Shown: positions 28,870-41,900 of the stretch, one piece after another | Numbering within the stretch: position 1 is the first letter of the stretch | Layout of the letters: every line of letters starts with the position of its first letter | Source: Bicyclus anynana | Lineage: Eukaryota; Arthropoda; Insecta; Lepidoptera; Nymphalidae | Assembly: GCF_947172395.1 (NCBI RefSeq) | Contig: NC_069090.1 | Coordinates: 4,164,291-4,228,290 of the forward strand | DNA: 64,000 nucleotides | Direction of reading: 5' to 3' | The notes under the pieces: model-generated | The model's database searches: none | The model's input: only the letters and a program-made list of their open reading frames with translations | What the model was told of the DNA's origin: nothing | Position numbers and translations under genes: made by a program

Positions 28870-29031
28870 GCCCCTGTAGCCAAGTGGCACGTCGATTCTC
28901 TTTTTACGATAGCAAACGCTTCGCTATCGACAGGTCACGTGATCAAGATCTGTCATTCCCATACATTTTTTAGTTTTCGAAGCGTTTGTGATCGTAGAAA
29001 GAGAATCGACGTGCCTCTTGGCTACGGGGGC
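28870..29031. mobile_element. MITE with GCCCCTGTAGCC ends, near-complete
   Basis: The left arm GCCCCTGTAGCCAAGTGGCA and right arm ending CTTGGCTACGGGGGC are inverted; both hold CGTCGATTCTCTTT and AAACGCTTCG. A shortened copy is at about 34,461. Confidence 0.8.
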
Positions 29032-29050
29032 TGCGATAGCGCGATTCTGC

Positions 29051-29177
29051 AACAATGTTTTATAACTTGACAGTGCGGTCAAATTCATCTTTATCTCCCT
29101 CTATCTGGTACGGTGTTGGATAGAGAGAGATGGAGATGAATTCGAGACTCACACTGTCGAATTATTAAAACATCGTT
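29051..29177. mobile_element. Foldback MITE beside the previous one
   Basis: AACAATGTTTTATAACTTGA is inverted at TCGAATTATTAAAACATCGT, with GAT(A)GAGGGAGA-type pairing in the middle. Confidence 0.65.
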
Positions 29178-30471
29178 AGTTCGTCGTGCAAGAATTCTTA
29201 GTTATGTATTAAAAATTATTGCACATTATGGTCTTTATTGGCTGTATAATATTGGACTTCTAAGGTATACCTACCTATTATAAGAAACATCTGTAAAATA
29301 GTTTGAAAATATTTGTATAAAGTTTTTTTTACATATACCTACCTACTTACACCTACTTGAATGGACAATTGGACATCCTTTAGTCACTAACTCATTACTC
29401 TACATTATATAATTAAGTATTAATTAATTATAATTATTATCTTATACTTAGATTATAAGTATTAATTATATTTGATGACAATTTGATGGTATAGAAATTC
29501 TATACATTATGCACTAAATTTACAGCTGTATTTTGGCTTTTCTCGATAAACTTCTTTTGGAAAAGGATCGCAGTAGTGTCAAACAACAAAATGACACCTG
29601 TAAATCTAGTGTAAAATTTGTGTAAAACCAAATTGACATTAATATTGACATACTAATCTTATGATGTTAAGGATACGTAGTTGAAATTAGAAGGAATTCC
29701 GATGTTACTCTTTTTAACCTACTTTGAGAAGGGCTATTTATGATAACCTTATGTTTTATGTACATATAGTGCAAGACGGACATTTTTTATATAAGAAATA
29801 AAATCATTGGAAACATTGTGATTTTTTTTTACTGCTCTACTGACGCTCCCGAAATTTATTCTGTGGTTCAATAATAATAAAACATACCTATGTAAATAAT
29901 CCATGGTTACAAGCGCATACATATCTACGTTACAACCAACAGGTTGCAGGTGGATTGTGTACAGTGCAGTGGGTAGGTCTAATATGTAGCTATCTAATAA
30001 GAAGATTGGCCATGGCCGCTAAAGGTAAGAAAAGAATTTTGAAATCAAAATGTTATGAATAAAGTTTAAGAGAAACTTTCTTTCAATGAGTAAAACGAAG
30101 CGAAGGAGGAACTGCAGCATGCATCTACATAAATGTCATTTTACAGGTTACTCCATGATTAAACATTCTATCAATAGAGGGTAGAATCTCTATTCCGCAT
30201 AACTTCATTCTCTTTATAAATGCACGTTCAATGTTATTATACCCAGCTTCGGACTCTTTAGGTATATCGTCCCATTGCAACTAATTGCGAACTGCATTAT
30301 ATGATTTCGAACAATAATACTTAATTGTTTTTTTACGAACGGTCACATTTGAAGCCTATTAAGACATTTCAGTTTTCTTTCAGAGTTACGTACATAAGTA
30401 AAATAAGTTACTTCCTAACGCATTTCTACTCAGAGTATTACTTAAGCTATGATGAATAAGTGTTAAACATA

Positions 30472-30620
30472 TTATCGAGGTTCATCGTCTCTATTATCAT
30501 GAATGATGTTGTATCGATACGACGCTTTGCCCACCTGCAGGCCCGCTCGCAGTAACAGTTCCAAGAAGGGACGGTGTATGGTCCGACGTCTTTGAGGTGC
30601 CGAACGGACCACTGGTGACA
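30472..30620 (-). CDS. Gene A exon 4 (basic C-terminus)
   Basis: Acceptor ATTTACAG. It encodes SPVVRSAPQRRRTIHRPFLE, LLLRAGLQ and NIIHDNRDDEPR, then TAA. An internal CAG|GTGGGC could act as a donor, which would match the phase of gene B exon 4. Confidence 0.5.
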
Positions 30621-33600
30621 CTGTAAATATAAAATAATTAAATAATTTTAAATACTAAATAATTTTCATGAAAATATTATATAAATTTCGTCGTTTCATC
30701 ACATTAATGTAGTTTATCATTTTAACCACAATGTCGGAAACCGAAAGGCTTATGGATAATGAGGACCCGCTTAAAGAGACTTCTGAACCTGAACTTCAAG
30801 ACATTGAGACTACGGATACAGCAAGCGCAAATTAAAACTTTTCGACATGTCTTTCTTACTACGAGTACATGATGATGCTCCAAGGGCTGCAGAGCAATGC
30901 AACGAACGTTACTCTTTACTTATAACAACTACCAGTTCCAAGGACAGCCATTGCCATTCCAAGTGCCAGGCCCTTCGAGACCGCTGGCAGAGAACCAGGG
31001 ATCCCACTGATCCACAATCACCAGCAGGAAGTTCATTTTATTACTTTTTTCCTTTTTACTTTAGATAATTAATTTTTGTCATTTTGTTTTTTGTTGTGAT
31101 GTCTAATAAATCTATAATGTAAAAAATAATCTCTAAATGCAAATGTCGTGAACAGCTGAATCGATTTGGATAATTATTTTTTTAGAATATTCCTTGAAGT
31201 AGGTACGTTTAGGGTAGGGTTTGACCGAGTCTGCTAGTAAATAAATAAATACTTAATACGTACTCTGCAATGGAGTGGTCGATGTTTGGGGACCAAACTC
31301 GTAGAGAATCTGCAGATCGGCATGCTCACCGAAGCGGAAACCAAATCCTACTCGGTGGTCGTTTCCTGAACCATAAAAAAAGGTAAAGGCTTTAAATCTC
31401 TACTTTACGGGTTAATTTATTAACTTGCTAAATGAATACCATTTTTATTGTTATATTTAATTTGCTTAATTACTTGTATTTCCTAACTAATAGCTTTGTA
31501 ATTTACAGATACTCTAATATGAATTAGTAAAATGGACTACGTAATTTGTAGATTTGTACTTATACTGCTACGCTAATGTGATTTACTTAATAATTTACTA
31601 ATGTACTGTACTAGTATACTGACTGGTAAAAGCAGCTAAAGAAAGGTTTAGTCAAAAAAAGGTAACCTTTGAATATTCGTGGAGCAAACCCGTAGAACGT
31701 TGCGAACGCCATCGCTATATCCTCAGGTATGATCACGAAATAACCATCGCTCGGAGAACCTAGCATATTGGTAAATCAGGTTTAGTATAAAATTAATTTT
31801 ATTCCGAAACACAACAGGACAAATAAAATCGTTTGAAAATGAAAATTATCACGTTTATAATATATTTAATTTAAGTATATATTTACTAGAAATTTAGGGG
31901 AAGTTATCTATTACGAGAAAGACATTTTACAGTATGTAGTCCAAAAAGAAGGAATAATTTTATTTAATTTTGTTTGAGTATAACCTATTTAAAATGTTAA
32001 CTTTCAAAAATACATGACAGTCCAGTAGACAGTAAGATTTTTCAGGGATAAAATAAAAAGTTTGAAAATGTAGTCTATATATTGCTCTATAACCCGCTAT
32101 CTACCAGTGAAAGTCCATTTTACATCGGTTCAGCAGTTTCAGAGATTAGGCTGGACACACAGGAAGACGGACAGATAAAAATAACTATTATTAGGTACTT
32201 TGGAAAAAAACTGAAAGCAAAAACATACACGTCAATTTTATGTACATATATTGTACTGTCTTTAGAGTAATCTCATTTCTAAAACTAGAGAAATCTGAAA
32301 GATTCTGCGAATAGGTTTAACAAGCCTATTGTCGTTGTGTAAGCCAAGAAATATTAATTAAAAATCATGACTTATTTTCTTAATTTCTTGATATCTCGTA
32401 GTCGTATCGCCAACATTCAAAATTCGTACGTACGGGTAGGTAGACTTACTCGTATTAAGATATCGCAGCTCTGTGCGCGTTGAAGTCTTTTCTTAGAATT
32501 ACATTTTATAATTAGTTATTGATAACCACGGTCAGAAATTAAATAATTAGTTATTACTTATGTAAACTTTACTGCTTGCATTCACTTAAACGTAAGAACA
32601 TGCAATATAAGTTTTAGAAATGAGGAGTTAGTTTTAAGTTTACGAATACACGACCTTTTGCAACTTTACGCTGTTTTTTGTTATTTACAATGTAGCAACG
32701 GCCGGGTTGCACACAGCCTTGGCACAGTATGTGGACATGCGTGATGCGTATGCTTACTAAAATAGTATTAGAGACGAGAGGAAATAGCTCTGAAAGATGC
32801 GAATAGATGTCTTTTTTTTAAGAAAACCTAAAGCAAAATTTTACGCAATAAGTTTTGTGGATGTTAGATTCAAGTTTTCAGCTGAGACCCGTGTGACGTC
32901 ACAGCTTATAATTGTACAAATAAATTGACATTAACTAAATTAAATTAAAATAAGCAGCACATTTTAAAAATATATAATTACTAATTAAACTACAGATATA
33001 ATGTGATACTAGTATGTAATGGAAAACAACAATGCAATTTATATATATACATTTATAATATTATGAAGTGTATGTATTTATTAATGCATAATATATATTT
33101 TATAGTACATAAATATATATAGGTAAATAGAAAATCATGTTCAAATTAAAATAACTAAATTATTAACTAAAATTTCAAAATTCCAAAAAATGAGTATCCT
33201 ATTTATCCTAATTATTTTGATTCCCTCTATAAAATTGATATTTCCACTGCACAATCCTCAAATTCCTTTTGTCTATCTAGTAAAGATAAGTTCGACCTTG
33301 GAGAAACACAGGCTTTTTATTTTTATTCTTTACAAGTTAGCCCTTGACTACAATCTCACCTGATGGTAAGTGAAGATGGAAGCGCGCTAACTTGTTAGGA
33401 ATAGGATGAAAATCTACACCCCTTTCGGTTTCTACACGACATCGTTACGAAACGCTAAATCGCTGGCGGCGCTCCCACCAACCAGACCTGGACCAATTAA
33501 GAAAATCTCAATCGGCCCAGCTGGGGATCGAACCCAGGACCTCCGTCTTGTAAATCCACCGCGCATACCACTGCGCCACGGAGGCCGTCAAAAATTCAAG

Positions 33601-33749
33601 TTTATTCCGAAAAAACTATGGTTTCTGCGGCATTTGTAAAAAAACAGAATTACACGCGAAGGTGTCGGCTGGTTAGAAAAATAAATATAATAATACTTAC
33701 AAGACAAAATTAAAATTATAACACAAATCAAAATAACTTTGCGTGTCAT
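30472..33749 (-). CDS. Predicted small secreted protein, gene A of a divergent paralogue pair (4 exons, 130 aa)
   Basis: Exons in transcript order: 33749-33701, 31759-31667, 31365-31264, 30620-30472; all junctions are phase 1. The 49-nt first exon encodes MTRKVILICVIILILS, a clear signal-peptide core. An upstream in-frame ATG at 33,779 would precede it; I chose 33,749 because it gives the usual short basic start and the same exon length as the paralogue. Exon 2 encodes SPSDGYFVIIPEDIAMAF and then a hydrophobic helix. Exon 3 holds HRVGFGFRFGEHADLQILYE then FGPQT. The last exon is basic (APQRRRTIHRPF) and stops at 30,474-30,472. The family is not recognised. The paralogue starting at 35,863 supports exons 1 to 3; the last exon is the least certain. 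Confidence 0.65.
30731..31130 (+). pseudogene. Possible decayed retrocopy or transposon ORF in gene A intron
   Basis: A 34-codon open frame (MSETERLMDNEDPLKETSEP and on) lies on the opposite strand to gene A. A second frame follows at once (MSFLLRVHDDAPRAAEQ), with richer GC than its flanks, a T-rich end and AATAAA at about 31,106. It has the layout of a short cDNA with a disabling stop. No homologue is recognised. Confidence 0.3.
31264..31365 (-). CDS. Gene A exon 3 (conserved core)
   Basis: Acceptor GGTTCAG, donor A|GTACGT. It encodes RVGFGFRFGEHADLQILYEF then GPQTSTTPLQ. About half of the core residues are identical to gene B exon 3. Confidence 0.75.
31667..31759 (-). CDS. Gene A exon 2
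   Basis: Acceptor ATGCTAG, donor G|GTTACC (weak). It encodes GYFVIIPEDIAMAFATFYGF; the (F/V)IIPE(D/E) start is shared with exon 2 of gene B. Confidence 0.65.
32040..32200 (+). repeat. Dispersed lepidopteran repeat fragment
   Basis: CTATAACCCGCTATCTACCA, ATCGGTTCAGCAGTTTCAGA and GACGGACAGATAAAA are of the general type often found near Helitron and RTE ends. The boundaries are unclear. Confidence 0.4.
33314..33589 (-). mobile_element. tRNA-derived SINE, family 3, minus copy
   Basis: Reverse complement of the copy at 20,021. The poly-A tail lies at 33,314 and the tRNA-like head (GGTTCGATCCCC, TGGCGCAGTGGTATGCGCGG) runs to 33,589. It lies in gene A intron 1. Confidence 0.88.
33701..33749 (-). 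CDS. Gene A exon 1 (signal peptide)
   Basis: ATG at 33,749; donor T|GTAAGT. It encodes a basic start and a run of I, L and V (VILICVIILILS). Confidence 0.65.
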
Positions 33750-34460
33750 ATTACAATTAACAGAAAATACTGTTTCCAAATTATATATTATTTTAATGTT
33801 AAAATAAACTATCAGTCACGAAGGATAGATCAGTAATGCTGAGATTTTTACCTATTATTTAAGTTTCCTATTGTCCTGTTAGTTTCCCACAATAAATTGC
33901 CTCTGTCCTACAGTACTGAATAGGTAGGTAATAAATACCTAGTTATCATGACCTATAGACTAATCAACACAATAGATACATAACGCACGTTTTCACACGA
34001 GATTTTGAAATTTTTATAGGATTGGATGACCCTCAGATAAAATTATAATGATCATAAGAGAAATAGTTAGTCTGTGCGAGGTTCGTACCAATTTATAAGT
34101 ATATAACTTTCAATTAAAAAAACGCATTATTTATTTATTAGAATCAGAATGTGTTTTATTTGTTTGAAGCATTGATGATTTATAATTATAATTGTATACG
34201 TATATTTATGTAAGACTCATTAAAAATTGCTTACAAATAATTATTATATTACAAAACATTACTTAATTCTCATGTAAGTTTAAGCAATTTTTAATTCTGT
34301 GAAAATGTGTTTTTTTATTGTGTAGGAATTGAATTCAATATTCTACTCGTATGAGTTTGGTGTAGACTTTTAACGGACCAAGGCGCATTTGGAACCCTCG
34401 TAACTTTAATTTTCAGTTTTCGATCAATTGTTAATATAATTATATAATAATATTAATACC

Positions 34461-34588
34461 TGCCCCTGTAGCCAGATCTTGATCACGTGACCTGTCGATA
34501 GCAAATGTCATTCCCATACATTTTTCTAGTATTCGAAGCGTTTGCGATCGTAGAAAGAGAATCGATGTGCCACTTGGCTACAAGGGCT
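34461..34588. mobile_element. MITE, GCCCCTGTAGCC family, internally deleted
   Basis: GCCCCTGTAGCCAGATCTTG at the left and CTTGGCTACAAGGGC at the right. The right arm is complete. Most of the left arm seen at 28,870 is missing. Confidence 0.7.
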
Positions 34589-34593
34589 GGTCT

Positions 34594-35000
34594 TCATCAA
34601 CCCATATTCGGCTCACTGCTGAGCTCGAGTCTCCTCTCAGAATGAGAGGGGTTAGGCCAATAGTCCACCACGCTGACCCAATGCGGATTGGCAGACTTCA
34701 CACACGTAAAGAATTAAGAAAATTCTCAAGTAGGTATGCCTGTTTTTTTTCCACCGTTTGAGACACGTGATAATTAATTTTCTTAAAATGCACACAATTG
34801 AAAAGTTGAAGGTGCATGCCCCGAACCGGATTTGAACCTACACCCTCTGGAATTGGAGGCAGAGGTCATATCCACTGACCTGTCACGGAACCTACACCCT
34901 CTGGAATCGGAGGCAGAGGTCATATCCACTGAGCTATCACGGAACCTACACCCTCTAGAATCGGAGGCAGAGTTCATATCCACTGGGCTATCACGGCTCA
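34594..35000 (-). mobile_element. tRNA-derived SINE, family 2, with triplicated head
   Basis: Minus orientation: the tail block CCCATATTCGGCTCACTGCT at 34,594, the body, and a tRNA-like head that occurs three times in tandem (34,834-34,887, 34,888-34,941, 34,942-34,995; 54 bp each). Confidence 0.85.
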
Positions 35001-35862
35001 TATGGTTGTAAAATTTGGTCTTAAGCTGGGTTACATCGTTTACACATGTACTAGCTTTCAGGTTTTTCTATATTGCAACATAACAAGTGCAGAAAAAGGT
35101 GAATTAAATTGCAGCAATAGGTAGATAATAATAATTAATAGTTACACATTTTTTCTAAAAAATATACGCGGATATTGAAGTTTGCTTTACATTTGATGGG
35201 CGAGCACAGACAACACTGTGTTGCTCTGTGTCAATTTGTCTCTTGTAATTTTAAAATAGTATGTGAAGCTTTCTAACTAGTTGAAATACGTCCACCACTC
35301 TTGGTTTCACTTATATGAAAGTGGTGGAATATTTTGTAAAAGAACGTCACAACGAAATTATAATGCGAACAATATTGTACTTTATGTCAATCACTGAAAG
35401 CTTGAACTCAATTAAAGTTTTACTGCACTTAATTAAAACACAAGGAGCGCTCGACCAGTGAATGGAATACACACATTTAAAAAACACAGACAACTTAAAT
35501 CCATTTTAATATCAACCATACATTATTGTACTAAGGTTTAAATTAGAACGTATAAAATTTTTGTTTGCACTTCGGGATTTTGAATTTCGAACTCGTGGAA
35601 TAACCTATGACGATCAAAAGGAATTAAAGGATGAGTCATGTTTAAAAATTGTCGACCTAATTGGTTACGAAATAAAGTTGAAATTTAGTAGGCCTTTACC
35701 TTAGATAAAACCTTGTCGCAATAGTGAAAGTTTTGTCATATGTGCGCGGTCAGTTTGGCGGCAAATCTCGTCGATGACAGTTTGTTTTTAATATTTTGTA
35801 AAGTTAAGCGCGAGTGTTGTGAAAATGTGCTCATAGATAATAAATATTGTCCTACGAAATAC

Positions 35863-35911
35863 ATGAATATGGAAACGCAACTTGTTATTTCCTGTTTCTT
35901 ACTTTCATTTG
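35863..35911 (+). CDS. Gene B exon 1 (signal peptide)
   Basis: Forty-nine nt, the same length as gene A exon 1. Donor G|GTAAGT. Confidence 0.7.
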
Positions 35912-38900
35912 GTAAGTTCTCTCAAAGAGACATGAGTTTCTAATTTAGTTTTAGTTTGATCTAGAATATTTAGAAAAGTTTAGATAACTAACTATGATTA
36001 TATCGTCAAAGGTACACAAAAAGGCTTCACTTACTTATTTTGTGAATTAATGAGATGTTTTATTGATGTTTCTTAAATAATTTAAAAAAAAATGTTTTTT
36101 ATTAATAATCTATACTAATATTATAAAGCTGAAGAGTTTGTTTGTTTGTTTGTTTGTTTGATTGATTGAACGCGCTAATCACAGGAACTACTGGTCCTAT
36201 TTGAAAAATTCTTTCAATATTAGATAGCCCATTTATCGAGAAAGGCTACAGGCTATATATTATCCTCATGTTCCTACGGGAACAGGAACCACGTGGGTGA
36301 AACCGCGCGGCGTCAGCTAGTATTTCACTACAAGACTATAACCTTAATTGATAATAATAGTGCATTTATATATCATAAAATAATAAATAAAAATTCAAAA
36401 TACTATATGCATGTAAAAAACAGAACAAAATAAATATTTAAGAGGCTTCCTCATAACAAGCGTGACTTTTTTTGCCCATTTTATAATTAATTGTATGGAA
36501 CCCTACGTGTGCGAGTTCGACTCGCACTTATTTATGTACTAATTTATAAATAAACTCAAGATAGCTGAGTATATACTTAGGTAGTAGGTATTTTGTTTCC
36601 TGAGAGCGTTTACCTCGCCTTAACCTACTGACATTTATAATTACGTACTACTGGCCTATTCACTATTTTGGTCTTTATTAACAACCTATTAAATTAAACA
36701 TCAATTCAACTGAGCGATATCATCTACCTTTTGTATTATTTCCATGAACGGATGTTAGTAAAGACACCGGATGACATTTGATACATAGAATTTCAATTTT
36801 TTAATTTTCGTATATGTCAACTAAGATATGTCAATGTTAGTGAATTAGCCTGCAGGTAAGTATTATTATTGCAGGGGTAGTTAACTACTACCATATATTA
36901 GTAGTATATTGGTATACAAGACCAAAATAATAATCGTTTTAGCAGTTATTTTCATACCTGACCTGTATGTTTGGAAATTCGCTACGGCACAATCGAGATG
37001 TTTGGGGTTCCATTTTTAGCTCAGGTTCATATATGATTTTAAATTGACTCTAATCTATGGTAGTAGAACAGACAGGACGGTAAAAGAAAAACTAACAATT
37101 CTACATTATAAGGTCATCTGAATGCCAAAGGAGATGTCCCAAAATTGCCCCTGGTGAAATCAAAAATGCCAAGAGACCCAATAAATAATACGAGTATAAA
37201 TGTGCTATCTTTTGCATTACAATTTTATATTGAAAGATATAAAAAATCTAGGAAATAGCGGGTTTTAAAATTATTTTAATTTACACCTTCGCAGATTAAG
37301 TATTATGTGAGATGTTATGATACTTAATACGCAATAACCCTGTTTCATTGTGTTTCATTCATTCAGTTTCATTGTGACAAATTAACTTTTTTTTTGTCTG
37401 GGGCAATTAATGTATGGAGAGTGGGACCCCTTAGTAGTTTTTCTGCAAGAAAATCCATTATAAATATTAATTTACTTTATACTTGTTCATAATATTATGA
37501 TCAAGACGTTTTATCTTGTTCCCAGCATTATGCGGCGTTATAATCCCGGAAGAGCTGCCGTCTTTACTATCGGTGGCGTATTCTAACATTCCGCCTATAA
37601 AGAAAGGTAATTACTTTTTTACTCCCATTTCGTAATCTACTCAATACAAAACCTCAAACTATATCACAAAGCTATTCATTCCTACAGGTCTAATGGCAGG
37701 TAAACCGTGCTACACTGATTTTATTTTTAATTTTTAAATTGTTCCATGGCATTGGCTACAAAAATTCAGACTTTCTCATAAGAGACAAGATGTAGGAAGC
37801 CACGCCAATAATAAATCTAGAAGGCCATTCCCAATTAGGTATAGGTATATTATTTAAGTACTGTTAGTTCTTTTATTACTTGTATCATGAATGTCCTAGA
37901 AAAAGTATTCGAGTAAAAAGTATTGTATGCCACTGCACGTAATTAGCCATTACATAACAGTTGCATAAATAACTATTTAAAAAAAATAGAGCATGTAGGC
38001 ACAGTAGAAAATCGGTTAGTGGGTTGTCTGTTAAAGATTGCTTAATGCTTATAGATAATAAAATCACCCCCGCAAGTTTGAACTTCAATATTTAATTTTG
38101 GTACATATTTATCCGTAACTCAAATGAAACAATTTACTATATAAGGTCATCCCTGTACGATCACTTAGGTATATCAAATTTAAGTATAGCAGTTGTTATA
38201 AAATATTAATATCACAAGGTCGAGTTAAATATCAAAAGGCTGATGTTTTTTACGTAATAACGTAATAAACCACGAATTGAACCGCTTTAAACAAAGGAAG
38301 TTAGTTAAAACAACTTTTACACGACCTTGGGCTGTTGATGTTATATAACACGAGGGTAACCGGAGAACTGCACTAGTTTTGTAAAAAATACAAGTAATTC
38401 GTAGAGTTAAATGTAATGTCATCCTGTTAAATCCAACTATGTACTTACCTATGTTTTGTAATTGGATTAATTAACTGGATACTTATTACTTACATAATAG
38501 CTTATATCAATTTAGTAATTAGTAGTTAGGTATTAGGTTTACTTTATTACGTAAGCTTAACTTATTTCCAGTTACGAGTTAATATTAAGACATAAGGTAA
38601 TCTTAACAAGTATTTAATAATCGTCGTTATCAACCCATATACGGCTCTCTGCTGAGCTCGAGTCTCCTCTCAGAATGAGAGGGGTTAGACCAATATTCCA
38701 CCACGCTGGCCCAATGCGGATTGGCAGACTTCACACAGAGAATTAAGAAATTCTCTGGTGTGCAGGTTTCCATACGATGTTTTCCTTCACCGATTGAGAC
38801 ACGTGATATTTAATTTCTTAAAATGCACACAACTGAAAAGTTGGAGGTGCATGCCCCGGACCGGATTCGATTTCACACCCTCCGAAATCGGTGGCAGAGG

Positions 38901-41900
38901 TCATATCCACTGGGCTAACACTGCTCTTATATTTAATAACAATTCTAATAATTAGGTATATCCTTTACCGGTACGCAGTAAGTTTAGTTCCCCCTCTGTC
39001 GCCCCATAGTACGCACGCATGACGCTCCAATTGAGTGGACGAGACCATCTCATACGGCGCACTATGAGTCCTACATATATCATTTCAATTTTGGGAAATT
39101 AAGGGTTCTTTCTATACGCATACTTTTACTTGTGTAGGTATTAATAATATTTAATTTAGTAAAAACTTTATTAATGACGATAATACTTAAATAGGCTAAA
39201 CTTATTATAAAAATAAAATATAAGGAAATATTATTGTAACTACAACTATAAAATTAAAATAAATTAATTTTAAAACTAATACCTAAAAATACTAATCAAA
39301 ATTTGCCGCACTTGGTAGGGTGCCCATCACGCAGGCAGCATTCCCGCGTTGAATTGCGATTGAAATTCTTTGCGCGAGAAAGCTGCCCGCCCGAGGGTCG
39401 CCTGTTGCCTCTCTGAGGCGTTTGCTGATCTCCTTGTGGAGAGTCTGAGCGCTCCTGCCCCACGGGCCTAGTGTCTCGACGCCAAACGGGACGAATTCAT
39501 ATTCCTATTCATTTAATTTAGTTATTTTTGTTTTAATATAACAAATAGAGTATTCTCTGCGTTTTTGACTACTTGGGCATATGTATTATGTGCTAATAGA
39601 TATATCCATAATAAATTTGCAGGCACAGATTCACGGATAGGTTTCGGGTTCGCATTCGGCAACCATGCGGACTTCCAGGTCATGCTGGAGCTTGGACCGC
39701 AGACCAACACCATGAATTTAAGTAAGCATAATTTGTATCACTTATTTTTTTACCATTTATAAAAATAAAGTTTTTAAAAATACCAGACTCAAATAACGCT
39801 TTTCGGTACAGGACCGTTGTCTGAACTAACACTATCGATACAATTAACAGTTGACTCAACATTTCGCATGGCGGTAATCTCGTGAGCTAGGTCAAAGTAT
39901 TTTGATTCTTTTTGCTTTTCAGCTTTAACCAGATTATCGTCATTTGAACAGTAATATCAACAATTATTGTACGGTCCACTAACCGATGGTCTAGAGCTAT
40001 ATCAGGTCTATTGGCTACAATATACCTGACGCCGCCATGTGTCCATCAACCTGAATCGTATAATATGTGAACGTCATTTGCCTGTAATTAATTACACCGC
40101 AATCATACACCTAATAGATTTATTTTATTATACGAGTAAAAAGGCGAAAGTTTGTGTGCAAGTGTGTATGTTTATTCCTCCTTTGCGCTGCGGCTACTGA
40201 AGCGATTTGGCTGAAATTTAGAATGGAAGTAGATTTTACTCTGGATTAACACATAGGCTACTTTTCATCCTGGAAAAATCTATGGTTTCCGCGGGATTTG
40301 TGGAAAACTGAATTCCACGCGGATGAAGTCGCGGGCGTCCGCTAGTAATTAATATCTTTAAAATTTTTCATTTTAATCTATTTATGACTCTGCTTTCTGC
40401 ATCCACGGCCGTGGGTTCGATTCCCACAACTGGAAAATATTTGTGTGATGAGCATGGGTTTTTTCCAGTGTCTGTGTGTACCTTATATAAGTATTTATAT
40501 GTAGTATAGAAATGTATATGAATATTATAATATCAATTATCTTAGTATCCATAACACAAGCTACTCTGTATGCTTACTTTGGGGCTAGATAGTGATGTGT
40601 ATTGTTTAAGTATATTTATTTATTTATTTTATTTTGTACATTTTTTTTATAATAATATTCCAGCCGGCCAACCGTTCCCCAAGAATGGTAACAGCAACAA
40701 TAAGCGGCAGGCGCCTTCGCCACCGCCGGCGAAAATTAACAAGAACAGGGAAAAGGTAAACTATTTTAGTTATTGAAATGTATGATAATCTATATCTATA
40801 CTAATATTATAAAGCTGAAGAGTTTGTTTTTTTGTTTGTTTGTTTGATTGAACGCGCTAATCTCAGGAACTACTGGTCCGATTAGAAAAATTCTTTCAGT
40901 GTTAGATAGCCCATTTATCGAGGAAGGTTATAGGCTATATATTATCCTCGTATTCCTACGGGAACGGGAACCACGCGGGTGTAACCGCGGGGCGTCAGCT
41001 AGTTATTGTTATAAAGATGAAAGATTTGAGTGTTTGGCTGCTTGTTTGTATTGAATAAACTCAACTATACTGCAGCCATTCTTGATATACTGAGTACTGT
41101 TTATCAACAAACAAATTAGAAATGAGGGTATAAATCGCTAGTCATTTCACACCTATTAATAATTATAATTAACTTGTTCTTAAATTAATGAAAATAAATT
41201 TAATGAGTAAGCTTAGTACAATTACAGATATGGTTGATATATTTTATATAACATTTTATAAACAAACCATACATTTTTTAAAATAAATAAGTTATAAAAT
41301 GTTTTCTACCTTCATTTCTAATTTATTTGTTGGTAAACAGTATTCATCAAGAAAGGCTGTAGTATACTTAACCAATTTCAAAAAATCTTTCATCATTACT
41401 ATCTTACGTTATCCTTGATGAACGGGACCTGCGCGGACAAAGTCGCGAGCGACCGCTAGTGAAATATTATGTAATTCCACAATTATTATTGCTGTACATT
41501 TAACATTACATCTTAGCCCAGGAATATATGGAACTTTGACGGAAGATTATAAAGTAAAGCGCATATTTAGTGTAAAAATAAAAATGCTTAAAAACTTATT
41601 GCATATAATAATTTACTTTGAATTGATTAATGACATCAAACAAATCCCAGGGAGTTGTTGGATGGTGTCGTGATGTTTAAAGGTCTGCAAAATGGTCTAA
41701 TTAGTAAACGTTCATCAGCTGATGTGACGATGTTTATGAATTGGATTAAACTTTAAAATATACACATAGTATCATAATTAGCGGCCTATTTTAACAGCCC
41801 ACTTAGGGCTAGGTCTTCCTCTTTATAGGAGAGGTAAAGAGCTTAGACAACATTGCTTGTTTTGCGGAAGAAATAAAATATTGTCCTTTAGATACATTTT

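Larger units (their letters stand above)
22618..30471. other. Gene-poor interval
   Basis: Apart from the repeats listed separately, this is AT-rich sequence with no open frame that looks coding and no convincing splice-linked exons. A GC-rich patch at about 24,000-24,150 (GCGGGCGACGGGGGGAAAGA) is shared with about 58,905-59,030. Confidence 0.6.
33750..35862. promoter_or_regulatory. Shared upstream region of the divergent pair
   Basis: This 2.1-kb interval separates the two start codons. It is largely repeats (a MITE at 34,461 and a SINE at 34,594). No core promoter element is convincing, so only the location is offered. Confidence 0.35.

Noticed and set aside
30012..30026. ATG in a good Kozak context followed by G|GTAAGA, a possible first exon
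   Set aside because: Only four codons, and no frame-compatible downstream exon was found on the plus strand.
35740..35862. Upstream in-frame ATG of gene B
   Set aside because: It would put 41 residues before the signal peptide; the paralogue has none.
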